This document shows, piece by piece, positions 1-7,431 of a stretch of DNA of 26,983 bases. Source of the stretch: Empedobacter stercoris (GTDB lineage Bacteria; Bacteroidota; Bacteroidia; Flavobacteriales; Weeksellaceae); the NCBI RefSeq assembly GCF_965137335.1, contig NZ_CBCRZD010000032.1. One strand, 5' to 3'. A program made the position numbers and the translations under genes. Each line of letters begins with the position of its first letter. Position 1 is the first letter of the stretch. The notes under the pieces are model-generated. The model had not been told where the DNA came from and searched no databases. It saw nothing but the letters and a program-made list of their open reading frames with translations.

Positions 1-112
1 GACGATAATAAACCTGTCGGTCAACCCCGAACAATTCACAGGAGAAACTTATGGTTTCTTTTTGTTCCCTTCGGAAAGATTCGATAGTTCGGGTGGTGAG
101 TTTTTTCGTATA
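1..112 (-). CDS. IS3-family transposase OrfB, 5' fragment cut by the window edge
   Basis: In the frame -1 to orfA, the minus strand is open from 112 to base 2, after a TGA at 115-113. It encodes a stretch containing CELFGVDRQVYYR, the motif seen near the N-terminus of IS3/IS150-type OrfB proteins, upstream of the DDE catalytic core (which lies outside the window). No ATG or GTG occurs in this frame before that motif, so OrfB is most likely made only as an OrfAB fusion by frameshifting at 106-100. Nothing can be said about whether the catalytic domain is intact. Confidence 0.75.
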
Positions 113-477
113 TCAATTTGATATTCCTCTTCGGCAAGGTTAATCATCATATCGAAAATAATGGCTTTTTTATCAGCCACATAAGCCTGTTTCTCAAGGA
201 AAGCCTTCTGCTTTTGCAAAAGTTTTACTTGAGCTTCAAGCTCCATGATCTTTTGTTCTGGTGACTTTGGCATATTCGATGGGGATTGATTCTCCCAGTC
301 AAAGGTACCAAATTTTCTGAGCCAACTCACAACTGTGCTTCGGGCTTGGATGCCATATTTACGACAAGCAACAGTGGTAGAGAGTTCTCCAGACTCGATT
401 TCTTTTACAACGTTCAACTTAAATGACATGCTGTAATCGCGCTGAGTGCGTTTGACATAATTGTTTCTTTCTTCCAT
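49..477 (-). CDS. IS3-family transposase OrfA (DNA-binding subunit)
   Basis: This 142-aa protein has a helix-turn-helix N-terminal half: RDYSMSFKLNVVKEIESG, then a recognition-helix region around RSTVVSWLRKFG, about residues 14-57. A leucine-zipper-like coiled coil follows at about 70-100 (IMELEAQVKLLQKQKAFLEKQ). This is the usual OrfA layout of the IS3 family: OrfA binds the terminal repeats and the OrfAB fusion catalyses transposition. The ATG at 477-475 lies about 40 bp inside the element end. The last 14 codons overlap the orfB frame, and the slip site lies 18 codons before the stop. No internal damage is visible, so this copy may be recent. Confidence 0.88.
   Translation of the reverse strand: MEERNNYVKRTQRDYSMSFKLNVVKEIESGELSTTVACRKYGIQARSTVVSWLRKFGTFDWENQSPSNMPKSPEQKIMELEAQVKLLQKQKAFLEKQAYVADKKAIIFDMMINLAEEEYQIDIRKNSPPELSNLSEGNKKKP
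100..106 (-). other. Programmed -1 frameshift heptamer A AAA AAC joining orfA to orfB
   Basis: On the minus strand the orfA codons CGA AAA AAC (residues R-K-N) form a canonical X XXY YYZ slip sequence in the correct phase. A -1 shift here enters exactly the frame that encodes the OrfB motif CELFGVDRQVYYR downstream. The -1 frame has a TGA at 115-113, just upstream, so the shift must occur between there and the orfA stop. A second A-rich run near 58-63 (C AAA AAG) is a weaker candidate because its first base does not match. Confidence 0.65.
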
Positions 478-494
478 AATAACGATTTCTTTTT

Positions 495-519
495 TGTATC
501 GCTATTTCAGGACGGGACA
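495..519 (-). repeat. Terminal inverted repeat of the IS3 element (single end)
   Basis: Reading inward from 519 on the minus strand the sequence begins TGTCCCGTCCTGAAATAGCG, starting with the conserved TG and followed after about 40 bp by the orfA start. The partner repeat is outside the window, so the length of the repeat is an estimate. Confidence 0.55.
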
Positions 520-531
520 TAAATATAACAA

Positions 532-564
532 AAAACCCTTTCTAAATTGATTAGAAAGGGTTTT
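532..564 (-). terminator. Intrinsic terminator of secA
   Basis: A perfect 14-bp stem (532-545 paired with 551-564, loop ATTGA) lies 19 bp past the secA stop on the minus strand and runs into a U-rich tract on that strand. The arms carry A4/T4 ends, so the hairpin could also act on transcription leaving the IS side. Confidence 0.85.
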
Positions 565-582
565 AAAATTATTTTAAATCTG

Positions 583-3500
583 TTAGTTCGCTGTTTCAGT
601 TTCTTCTACAGATTCTTCTTTTTGTGCATTTGGTAATTCACCTTTGAACAAGAACGAAATAATTTCTTTGTTCACTGTATCTAACATTCTTTGGAAGATA
701 TGGAAAGACTCTTGTTTGTAAACAACCAACGGATCTTTCTGCTCATAAACTGCATTCTGAGACGTTTTACGTAAATCATCAACATCACGTAAATGCTCTT
801 TCCAGTTATCATCGATTAAACTTAATACAACCGATTTTTCGAAATCTTTGATTAATGTTTTTCCATGAGATTCGTACGCTTCTTTCAAATCACAAACAAC
901 TGTCATTTGACGCAATCCATCTGTAAACGGCACTTGAATACGAGAGAACATATGACCTTGATTTTCGAAAACATTCGAAATAACAGGGAAAGCAGTTTCT
1001 GCAACATACTGCATACGTGCTTTGTAATCTGCAATTGCCGCGTCGTATGTGATGTTTGTTAACTCTTTTACAGATTTAGATTTAAATTCGTCTTCTGTAA
1101 CAGGAGTTCCCATTGTGAAGTATTTAATTAAATCTAATTCATATTGTCCAAAGTCTTCAAAATCTTTGTTTGAACTTACAACAGAAGCAGCTACATCATA
1201 AATCATGTTTGCAATATCTACTTCCAAACGATCTCCAAATAATGCATTGTGACGACGTTTGTAAATTACTTCACGTTGTTTATTCATTACATCATCATAT
1301 TCTAATAAACGCTTACGGATACCAAAGTTGTTTTCTTCTACTTTTTTCTGTGCACGTTCAATTGATTTTGTAATCATAGAGTGTTCAATTACATCTCCAT
1401 CTTTGTGTCCCATACGGTCCATTAACTTTGCAATTCGTTCTGAACCGAATAAACGCATTAATGAATCTTCTAACGAAACAAAGAATTGAGATGATCCTGG
1501 GTCTCCTTGACGACCAGCACGACCACGTAACTGACGGTCTACACGACGAGAATCGTGACGTTCTGTACCAATAATTGCTAAACCTCCAGAATCTTTTACT
1601 TCTTTTGTTAATTTAATATCGGTACCACGACCAGCCATGTTCGTTGCAATTGTTACAGCTCCTGGTTTACCAGCTTCTGTTACAATATCAGCCTCGCTTT
1701 TGTGTAATTTCGCATTTAAAACGTTGTGATTAATACCACGCAATTTTAACGCTTTTGATAATATCTCAGAAATCTCAACGTTTGTTGTACCAACTAAAAC
1801 TGGACGTTTGTCATCTTGTGATAAGCGAACAATTTCCTCGATTACTGCTTTATATTTTTCACGATTTGTTTTGAAAACAATATCATTTTTATCATGACGT
1901 AAAATAGGACGGTTTGTTGGAATAGAAACAACATCTAATTTGTAAATTTCCCAAAATTCACCTGCTTCAGTTTCCGCAGTACCAGTCATACCTCCTAATT
2001 TGTTGTACATACGGAAGTAGTTTTGTAATGTAATTGTCGCAAACGTTTGTGTAGCTGCTTCAATTTTTACATTTTCTTTCGCTTCAATTGCTTGGTGTAA
2101 TCCATCAGAGTAACGACGACCATCCATAATACGTCCTGTCGATTCGTCAACGATTTTTACTTCACCATCAACTACTACATATTCGATATCTTTTTCGAAT
2201 AAAGTATAGGCTTTTAACAATTGACTTAATGTATGAATACGCTCCGATTTGATAGAGAAATTACGAAAGAATTCTTCTTTCATTTTAAGAATTTCTTCTT
2301 TATCTTTTCCAGAGTTTTCAATTGCTCCAATATTTGTCGAAACATCTGGTAAAATGAAAAAATTCTCGTCTTCCATTCCTTTAGACAAATACTCAATTCC
2401 TTTATCTGTTAAATCTGATTGATTTTGTTTTTCATCAATTACAAAGTATAAATGCTCATCAACTTTTGGCATTTCTCGGTTGTTATCTTGAATGAAATGC
2501 GCTTCCGTTTTTTGTAATTGAGCACGAATACCATCTTGAGATAAGAATTTAATTAATGGTTTGTATTTCGGTAAACCACGATAAACTTGGTACAATTTGA
2601 AACCACCTTCTTTTGTATCTCCTTGTTTGAATAATGTTTTCGCTTCGTTTAATGTTTTTCCTAACATCTCACGTTGCATTTGGTATAGACGATCAATTTT
2701 TGGTCGTAACACATCAAATTCGTGACGATCTCCTTGTGGTACTGGACCAGAAATAATCAATGGAGTACGAGCATCATCAATTAATACAGAATCGACCTCA
2801 TCGACAATTGCAAAGTTTAACTCACGTTGCACCAAAGCGTCTGGCGTGTTTGCCATATTGTCACGTAAATAGTCGAAACCAAATTCGTTATTTGTACCAT
2901 AAACAATATCAGAAGCATATGCTTCGCGACGACCTGGTGAATTTGGTTGATGGTTATCAATACAATCAACAGATAATCCATGAAATGAAAAAATAGGACG
3001 CATCCACGCCATATCTCGTTTTGCTAAGTAATCATTTACAGTTACCAAGTGAACTCCACGACCTGTTAAAGCATTTAAGTAAATTGGTAAAGTTGCAACC
3101 AAGGTTTTACCTTCACCGGTTTGCATCTCTGCAATACGACCTAAGTGTAAAGCAGAACCACCAATAAACTGTACATCATAATGAGACATGTCCCATGTTA
3201 CTTGACGACCGGCAGCATCCCAAGAGTTTCTCCAAATAGCAGTGTTTTCGTCTTTTAATGAAACGAAATCATGTCCACGTTGAACTAATGTTTTATCAAA
3301 ATCAGATGCAGTTACTTCTAAAGTTTCATTTTCTGTAAAACGTTTACCTGTCTCACGCATTACTGCGAAAGCTTCAGGTAAAATTTCTAATAAAATCTTT
3401 TCTTCAATTTCGTAAGCTTGTTTATTGATTTTATCAATTTCAGTATACAAGTCTTCTTTTTCTCCAAAATCTTCAGTTTCTTCTACTTTTTTCTTTAGCT

Positions 3501-3705
3501 CATCAATTTGAGCTTTCAGTTCTTTAGTAGCTTCTATTAATTGAGTTTTGAAACCTGTCGTTTTTTCTCTTAATTCATCTATAGTTAATGAACCAAGTGA
3601 TTGACCTGCTTGATTGGCAAGGTCAACATATTTTTGTAATTCTTTTACGTCTTTTGCATTCTTATCACCTAAGAATCCTTGTAAAATTTTGTTTAAAATA
3701 TTCAT
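583..3705 (-). CDS. secA: Preprotein translocase motor ATPase SecA
   Basis: SecA is the cytosolic, membrane-associated ATPase that drives unfolded preproteins through SecYEG. The 1040-aa product has Walker A in EMQTGEGKT (about residues 193-201), a DEVD Walker B, the GTNNEFGFDYLRDNM segment, helicase-like motif ATNMAGRGTDI, and RQLRGRAGRQGDPGSSQFF in the second nucleotide-binding fold. It is longer than the roughly 900-residue proteobacterial protein. The extra length includes an early coiled stretch (about 60-105) and an insertion following the first ATPase segment, as is usual in Bacteroidota. The C-terminus ends in an acidic tail with no CxC...HC zinc-binding linker. The ATG at 3705 is supported by a -7 box about 58 bp upstream. 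It has its own terminator and is monocistronic. Confidence 0.98.
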   Translation of the reverse strand: MNILNKILQGFLGDKNAKDVKELQKYVDLANQAGQSLGSLTIDELREKTTGFKTQLIEATKELKAQIDELKKKVEETEDFGEKEDLYTEIDKINKQAYEIEEKILLEILPEAFAVMRETGKRFTENETLEVTASDFDKTLVQRGHDFVSLKDENTAIWRNSWDAAGRQVTWDMSHYDVQFIGGSALHLGRIAEMQTGEGKTLVATLPIYLNALTGRGVHLVTVNDYLAKRDMAWMRPIFSFHGLSVDCIDNHQPNSPGRREAYASDIVYGTNNEFGFDYLRDNMANTPDALVQRELNFAIVDEVDSVLIDDARTPLIISGPVPQGDRHEFDVLRPKIDRLYQMQREMLGKTLNEAKTLFKQGDTKEGGFKLYQVYRGLPKYKPLIKFLSQDGIRAQLQKTEAHFIQDNNREMPKVDEHLYFVIDEKQNQSDLTDKGIEYLSKGMEDENFFILPDVSTNIGAIENSGKDKEEILKMKEEFFRNFSIKSERIHTLSQLLKAYTLFEKDIEYVVVDGEVKIVDESTGRIMDGRRYSDGLHQAIEAKENVKIEAATQTFATITLQNYFRMYNKLGGMTGTAETEAGEFWEIYKLDVVSIPTNRPILRHDKNDIVFKTNREKYKAVIEEIVRLSQDDKRPVLVGTTNVEISEILSKALKLRGINHNVLNAKLHKSEADIVTEAGKPGAVTIATNMAGRGTDIKLTKEVKDSGGLAIIGTERHDSRRVDRQLRGRAGRQGDPGSSQFFVSLEDSLMRLFGSERIAKLMDRMGHKDGDVIEHSMITKSIERAQKKVEENNFGIRKRLLEYDDVMNKQREVIYKRRHNALFGDRLEVDIANMIYDVAASVVSSNKDFEDFGQYELDLIKYFTMGTPVTEDEFKSKSVKELTNITYDAAIADYKARMQYVAETAFPVISNVFENQGHMFSRIQVPFTDGLRQMTVVCDLKEAYESHGKTLIKDFEKSVVLSLIDDNWKEHLRDVDDLRKTSQNAVYEQKDPLVVYKQESFHIFQRMLDTVNKEIISFLFKGELPNAQKEESVEETETAN

Positions 3706-3762
3706 ATTTTTCTGCGTTCTTCGTCAAAATTAGCCACAATATATTTGAGACTAATTAAGATG

Positions 3763-3770
3763 CAAATATA
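3763..3770 (-). promoter_or_regulatory. Putative -7 box of secA (TATATTTG)
   Basis: The minus strand carries TATATTTG, an exact match to the Bacteroidota -7 consensus TAnnTTTG, about 58 bp upstream of the secA ATG and after the DUF2795 terminator. No clear TTTG is seen at the -33 position. Confidence 0.45.
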
Positions 3771-3803
3771 CGTTAACTATGTTAGTTATAGATTATAGAA
3801 TCG

Positions 3804-3829
3804 AAAAAAGCCCCAATTCGGGCTTTTTT
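3804..3829 (-). terminator. Intrinsic terminator of the DUF2795 gene
   Basis: A 10-bp stem, AAAAAAGCCC (3804-3813) with GGGCTTTTTT (3820-3829), loop CAATTC, lies directly after the stop at 3833 on the minus strand. The stem gives a U-tract on either strand. It separates this gene from secA. Confidence 0.85.
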
Positions 3830-3832
3830 ATT

Positions 3833-4054
3833 TTAATATTCGTCCTCGTTCCAAAGGAAATCATCGTCCGTTGGATAGTCAGCCCAAATTTCTTCAATGC
3901 TCTCGTAAGAATCTCCTTCGTCCTCAATAGATTGTAGGTTTTCTACCACCTCCAAAGGTGCACCAGTACGAATTGCGTAATCGATTAATTCATCTTTAGT
4001 TGCTGGCCAAGGTGCATCACTCAAATAAGATGCTAATTCTAAAGTCCAATACAT
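3833..4054 (-). CDS. Small acidic DUF2795-family protein
   Basis: This 73-aa protein begins MYWTLELASYLSDAPWPATKDEL and ends in a very acidic tail (DYPTDDDFLWNEDEY). The N-terminal two-thirds matches my memory of the DUF2795 family, which is small, strongly conserved and of unknown function in flavobacteria; the part after about residue 42 is mostly Glu/Asp. There is no signal peptide or membrane segment, so it is presumably cytosolic. It lies upstream of secA on the same strand but is separated from it by a strong terminator, so co-transcription is unlikely. The start is fixed by the conserved MYWTLELA opening. No function should be inferred from the secA neighbourhood. Confidence 0.85.
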   Translation of the reverse strand: MYWTLELASYLSDAPWPATKDELIDYAIRTGAPLEVVENLQSIEDEGDSYESIEEIWADYPTDDDFLWNEDEY

Positions 4055-4222
4055 AGCTTATATTTTTTATTATTAGTAGAGATAATTAAACTCTAATTTG
4101 TTTTAAAATTCGATTTTTTGCAAATCAAATAATTTGCCAAAGTCAAACTGTCAGTCTTTATGTTAAAATTAAATTTTTTCGTTGTCTTTATTTATTTAAT
4201 TTTATGCCTAAATATAACGAAA

Positions 4223-5164
4223 ATGGACACGAATATAACAAAATTATTTGCAATAAAATATCCAATTATTCAAGGAGGTATGATTTGGAACAGTGGTTGG
4301 CGTTTAGCATCGGCTGTTAGTAATGCTGGAGGGCTTGGTTTAATAGGTGCTGGAAGCATGTATCCTGATGTTTTGCGGGAACACATAAAAAAGTGTAAAG
4401 CAGCTACTAATCATCCTTTTGGCGTAAATGTACCAATGCTTTATCCTAATATTGAAGAAATTATGCAGATAATTGTGGAAGAAGGTGTGAAAGTTGTTTT
4501 TACTTCTGCTGGAAATCCAAAAACGTGGACAGAAATTTTAAAAAAAGAAGGCATTACAGTAACGCATGTTATCAGTAGTACAAAATTTGCGTTAAAATCT
4601 CAAGAAGCTGGAGTTGATGCTGTCGTGGCAGAAGGTTTTGAAGCAGGTGGACATAATGGCAGAGAAGAAACAACGACTTTATGTCTTATTCCAAATGTAA
4701 AACGACAAATCGATATTCCTTTAATTGCAGCAGGAGGAATTGGTACAGGTTCTCAAATTTTGGCAGCTTTTGCTCTTGGTGCTGATGGTGTACAAATTGG
4801 ATCTCGTTTTGCAGCTACGCAAGAATCGTCTGCTAATCAAGCTTTCAAGGAAGTGATTGTAAGTGCAAAAGAAGGCGATACACAATTAACATTGAAAGAA
4901 TTGGCACCAGTACGTTTGATTAAGAATGAATTTTATAATCAGGTGCAACAAAAATATCAACAAGGAACAACTGCGGAAGAGTTGAAAGAGCTTTTAGGTA
5001 GAGGTCGTTCTAAAAAAGGAATGTTTGAAGGTGATTTGGTAAATGGTGAATTAGAAATAGGACAAGTTTCTGCATTAATTGATTCAATTCCAACTGTACA
5101 AGAAGTTTTTGATGATTTAATCTTAGGTTTCAATCAAGCGAAAGAAAATATTTTACGATTTTAA
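4223..5164 (+). CDS. Nitronate monooxygenase-like FMN-dependent oxidoreductase (2-nitropropane dioxygenase family)
   Basis: This 313-aa TIM-barrel flavoprotein has the family landmarks: PIIQGGM near the N-terminus (residues 14-20), NHPFGVNVP (63-71), VVAEGFEAGGHNGR with the catalytic-type His144, IAAGGIGTG and ADGVQIGSRF for FMN phosphate binding. The family oxidises alkyl nitronates. Some relatives (FabK) are enoyl-ACP reductases, and sequence alone leaves that open. The ATG at 4223 is chosen because homologues start just before the KYPIIQGG strand. An in-frame ATG at 4160 would add a 21-aa hydrophobic leader, unlikely for a cytosolic flavoenzyme. The gene stands alone, divergent from the DUF2795 gene. 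Confidence 0.88.
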   Translation: MDTNITKLFAIKYPIIQGGMIWNSGWRLASAVSNAGGLGLIGAGSMYPDVLREHIKKCKAATNHPFGVNVPMLYPNIEEIMQIIVEEGVKVVFTSAGNPKTWTEILKKEGITVTHVISSTKFALKSQEAGVDAVVAEGFEAGGHNGREETTTLCLIPNVKRQIDIPLIAAGGIGTGSQILAAFALGADGVQIGSRFAATQESSANQAFKEVIVSAKEGDTQLTLKELAPVRLIKNEFYNQVQQKYQQGTTAEELKELLGRGRSKKGMFEGDLVNGELEIGQVSALIDSIPTVQEVFDDLILGFNQAKENILRF

Positions 5165-5200
5165 TTCCAACTATTTTATATTTTTACAAAGGGTGCCTTT

Positions 5201-5242
5201 ACACTGCCCCCCCCAAAAGTGTCTAACTTTTTGGGGCTGTGT
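5201..5242. repeat. Imperfect inverted repeat with a C8 tract, possible IS end scar
   Basis: A run of eight C (5207-5214) followed by AAAA is mirrored across the 9-base spacer GTGTCTAAC by TTTTTGGGG. The outer arms ACACTG and CTGTGT continue the symmetry imperfectly. No U-tract follows, so it is a poor intrinsic terminator. GTGTCTAACTTTTTGGGG resembles, from memory, ends of some IS3-type elements of Bacteroidota, but no transposase remnant lies beside it. The rest of the 176-bp gap up to 5340 holds only the -7 box listed next. Confidence 0.45.
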
Positions 5243-5316
5243 ATATTGGTTGAGCTTTTTAAATTAAAAAATAATTAGAAAATACTTTAAATTCATTTTA
5301 TCTTGGTCAATTTCAT

Positions 5317-5324
5317 TAATTTTG
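5317..5324 (+). promoter_or_regulatory. Putative -7 box of the two-component/efflux cluster (TAATTTTG)
   Basis: TAATTTTG matches TAnnTTTG and lies 16 bp before the ATG at 5341, which would give a very short A-rich leader (GAAAAAAAGGATAG). No good TTTG is found at the -33 distance. Confidence 0.35.
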
Positions 5325-5340
5325 AAAAAAAGGATAGTGT

Positions 5341-6018
5341 ATGCAAATTTTAGTAATCGAAGATGATAAGCGAATTAGCGATTTTTTAATCAAAGGACTA
5401 GAAGAAAATGGATATTTGGTTACGCTTTGTAAAGATGCAGAAACTGTTTTAGATGAATTTATTACGATTCAGTTTGATTTGATTATTTGTGACATTATGT
5501 TACCAAAAATGGATGGAATTCAGCTTGTACAAACACTTCGTTACAAGAAAATATTCACTCCAATATTGATGTTAAGCGCTTTGAATACAGTTCAAGATAA
5601 AGTATCCGCTTTAGATTATGGTGCAGATGATTACATTACAAAACCATTTCATTTCGACGAATTATTATCGCGAATCAAAGCTTTGACGCGCCGGAATCAG
5701 TTTCGTTCGCAAGAAGCTCCTGAAAATAAATTGATTTTTGATGATTTAGAAATTGATTTGGATCAATACAAAGTTTTTGTAAATAAAGAAGAAACAGAAC
5801 TTTCTCCACGAGAATTTAAGTTGTTGAATTATTTAATCGAAAATATAGATAAAACCGTTACTCGTATCCAAATTTTAAATGCGGTTTGGGGAATAACATT
5901 CGATAATCACACCAATGTTGTGGATGTTTACATTTCGTATTTGCGTAATAAAATAGAGAAAAATGGTACGAAATATATTCACACGGTAAAAGGCGTTGGT
6001 TATATGTTTAAAGCCTAA
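5341..6018 (+). CDS. OmpR/PhoB-family response regulator
   Basis: This 225-aa DNA-binding response regulator has a receiver domain at residues 1-120 with the acidic pair D8/D9, phospho-acceptor Asp51 (ICDIMLPKMDG), Ser79 and Lys101 (YITKPF). A winged-helix output domain follows at about 128-225 (LSPREFKLLNYL, NVVDVYISYLRNKI, VKGVGYMF). Its stop is followed after 3 bp by the histidine kinase gene, its evident partner. The cluster continues into a tripartite efflux system, so the likely role is metal- or stress-induced activation of those genes. CusR/CopR-like regulators are the closest functional analogy, but the inducer is unknown. Confidence 0.95.
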   Translation: MQILVIEDDKRISDFLIKGLEENGYLVTLCKDAETVLDEFITIQFDLIICDIMLPKMDGIQLVQTLRYKKIFTPILMLSALNTVQDKVSALDYGADDYITKPFHFDELLSRIKALTRRNQFRSQEAPENKLIFDDLEIDLDQYKVFVNKEETELSPREFKLLNYLIENIDKTVTRIQILNAVWGITFDNHTNVVDVYISYLRNKIEKNGTKYIHTVKGVGYMFKA

Positions 6019-6021
6019 CTT

Positions 6022-7359
6022 ATGAAATTAAAACACCGATTAGCACTTTATTCAGTCGTTATTTTCAGTATCATTATTCTGATTGTTTCTACAATTATTT
6101 ACTTTTCTTTTTATACCGAAATGGAGAAAAAAGAGATCAAATCATTGCAGAATAAGACACTTTTGGCTTCTATTTATTATTTGGAAAAGGACGAATTACC
6201 TGTTTTAGAACATAATAATATCAAAAGTCAATTAGAGAAGACGATTTCCCGAAAAAATATTTTAATTGTTGATCATAACAACAAAAAATACAATGGAAAT
6301 ATGTCTTCTAATAAAGATATTTCAACCAATTTTATAGAAAATATTCGTGCCAATAAATCCGATTTTTTTACAAGTAAAGATTTCTTTTATAACGGAATTT
6401 TTTATCATGATAACGAAGGTGATTTTGTTGTAATCACGCGTGAATCTAAACAAGAATTTAACGAACAAATGCAATCGTTACTTCAAATTTTGATTTCGGT
6501 TTCATTGGTTGGGTTGATTTTTATTTATCTATTTTCTAATTTTTTAGGAATAATTGCTTATGAGCCGATCACAAAAATTATTGAACAAATAAAAGAGCGT
6601 GATGCGAAGAATTTTACAGAACCTTTAAAGCTTAATAAATCGTATGCAGAAATTGAGGATTTAATCAAAACCTACAATCACTTTATTGATCGAATGGCGC
6701 AAACTTTTAATGTACAAAAGAATTTTATCGATTATGTTTCGCACGAATTACGAACGCCAATTACTGCATTATTAGGAACTTTAGAAGTAACGAATCATAA
6801 AAAAAGAACGCTCGAAGAATACGAAAACGTGATTGTACAACTGAAACAATATACCAATGATTTGCAAGAAACGTTAGACCAAATGATGTTGCTTTCGGGT
6901 GCAAAAACGAGTTTTGAATTTAATCAAATTCGAATTGATGAAGTAGTTTGGCAAGTGATTGAAAATGCTATTTTGTATCATCAAGCACGTATAAATGTGG
7001 ATTTACAAGTCGAAAATAATCAATTGTTAACCATTCAAGGAAACGAAAAATTATTAGAAGTTGCGTTGAATAATTTAGTAAGTAACGCAATAAAATATTC
7101 GAACAATCAACCGATTTTAGTACAGTTTTTGGAAATTAATCATCGTTTGCAAATTCATATTTCCGATTTAGGAATTGGTATTTTAGAAACCGATATCAAA
7201 CAAATTAAACAAAACTTTTTTCGAGGAAAAAACACGCAAGATTTTCAAGGAAAAGGAATTGGGCTTTCGATGGCGAATATTATTTTTACACTTCATCAAA
7301 TTGATATCGAAATTGTTCCGAATCAACCTAAAGGAACGATTGTTAAACTCATTTTCTAA
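6022..7359 (+). CDS. Membrane sensor histidine kinase, partner of the adjacent regulator
   Basis: This 445-aa inner-membrane kinase has TM1 at about residues 8-30, a periplasmic sensor region of about 120 residues (31-150), TM2 at about 153-178, a HAMP-like linker (YEPITKIIEQI...), and a HisKA dimerisation domain with phospho-acceptor His241 in YVSHELRTPITALLG. A HATPase domain follows: N-box NNLVSNAIKYS (350-360), G1 DLGIG (382-386), G2 GKGIGLS (410-416). The periplasmic region has no obvious His/Cys/Met metal-binding cluster. It starts 3 bp after the regulator stop, so the two are translated from one message. Its stop codon overlaps the first repeat of the putative operator of the next genes. 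Confidence 0.94.
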   Translation: MKLKHRLALYSVVIFSIIILIVSTIIYFSFYTEMEKKEIKSLQNKTLLASIYYLEKDELPVLEHNNIKSQLEKTISRKNILIVDHNNKKYNGNMSSNKDISTNFIENIRANKSDFFTSKDFFYNGIFYHDNEGDFVVITRESKQEFNEQMQSLLQILISVSLVGLIFIYLFSNFLGIIAYEPITKIIEQIKERDAKNFTEPLKLNKSYAEIEDLIKTYNHFIDRMAQTFNVQKNFIDYVSHELRTPITALLGTLEVTNHKKRTLEEYENVIVQLKQYTNDLQETLDQMMLLSGAKTSFEFNQIRIDEVVWQVIENAILYHQARINVDLQVENNQLLTIQGNEKLLEVALNNLVSNAIKYSNNQPILVQFLEINHRLQIHISDLGIGILETDIKQIKQNFFRGKNTQDFQGKGIGLSMANIIFTLHQIDIEIVPNQPKGTIVKLIF

Positions 7360-7395
7360 TCTACTTTTAATCTAACTTAAAACTCACCTTAATCT
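7357..7395 (+). promoter_or_regulatory. Candidate response-regulator operator: TAATCT half-sites at 11-bp steps
   Basis: TAATCT occurs exactly at 7357, 7368 and 7390, with the degenerate copy AAAACT at 7379. All four start at multiples of 11 bp, so they fall on the same face of the helix. OmpR-family regulators bind tandem half-sites at about this spacing. The array lies just upstream of the -7 box at 7404 and would overlap the -33 region, as expected of an activator site. That the adjacent regulator binds here is inference. Confidence 0.55.
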
Positions 7396-7403
7396 TACGC
7401 TTT

Positions 7404-7411
7404 TACTTTTG
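7404..7411 (+). promoter_or_regulatory. Putative -7 box of the efflux genes (TACTTTTG)
   Basis: TACTTTTG fits TAnnTTTG, lies 20 bp before the GTG start at 7432 and immediately downstream of the TAATCT array. The -33 region has no consensus TTTG, consistent with a promoter that needs an activator. Confidence 0.5.
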
Positions 7412-7431
7412 AATTTTCAAAAAGAGTAGAA

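Larger units (their letters stand above)
1..519 (-). mobile_element. IS3-family insertion sequence, one end only (rest lies beyond the window)
   Basis: The element is read on the minus strand: terminal repeat near 519, orfA, a -1 slip site, then the first codons of orfB running off the window at base 1. The outer end reads TGTCCCGTCCTG inward from base 519 and begins with the TG dinucleotide typical of IS3-family ends. The other end is not present, so element length, inverted-repeat match and target duplication cannot be checked. The first host feature beyond it is the secA terminator, 12 bp away. Family assignment rests on the orfA/orfB architecture; the exact boundary at 519 is inferred from one end only. 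Confidence 0.8.

Noticed and set aside
58..63. C AAA AAG as the orfA/orfB slip site
   Set aside because: The first base breaks the X XXY YYZ pattern, while A AAA AAC at 106-100 is a perfect heptamer in phase.
865..1373. Short plus-strand open frames opposite secA
   Set aside because: They are antisense to conserved secA codons, with no start context or domain.
3740..3747. Plus-strand TATATTTG as a promoter
   Set aside because: It matches the -7 consensus but points toward genes on the opposite strand, with no plus-strand gene until 4223.
4118..4140. Inverted GCAAAT/ATTTGC repeat between the DUF2795 and nitronate monooxygenase genes as an operator
   Set aside because: The arms are only 6 bp in a region rich in CAAA/TTTG words, so chance is likely; no clear -7 box could be assigned beside it.
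4160..4222. N-terminal extension of the nitronate monooxygenase from ATG 4160
   Set aside because: It would add 21 mostly hydrophobic residues before the KYPIIQGG strand of a cytosolic flavoenzyme; ATG 4223 fits the family.
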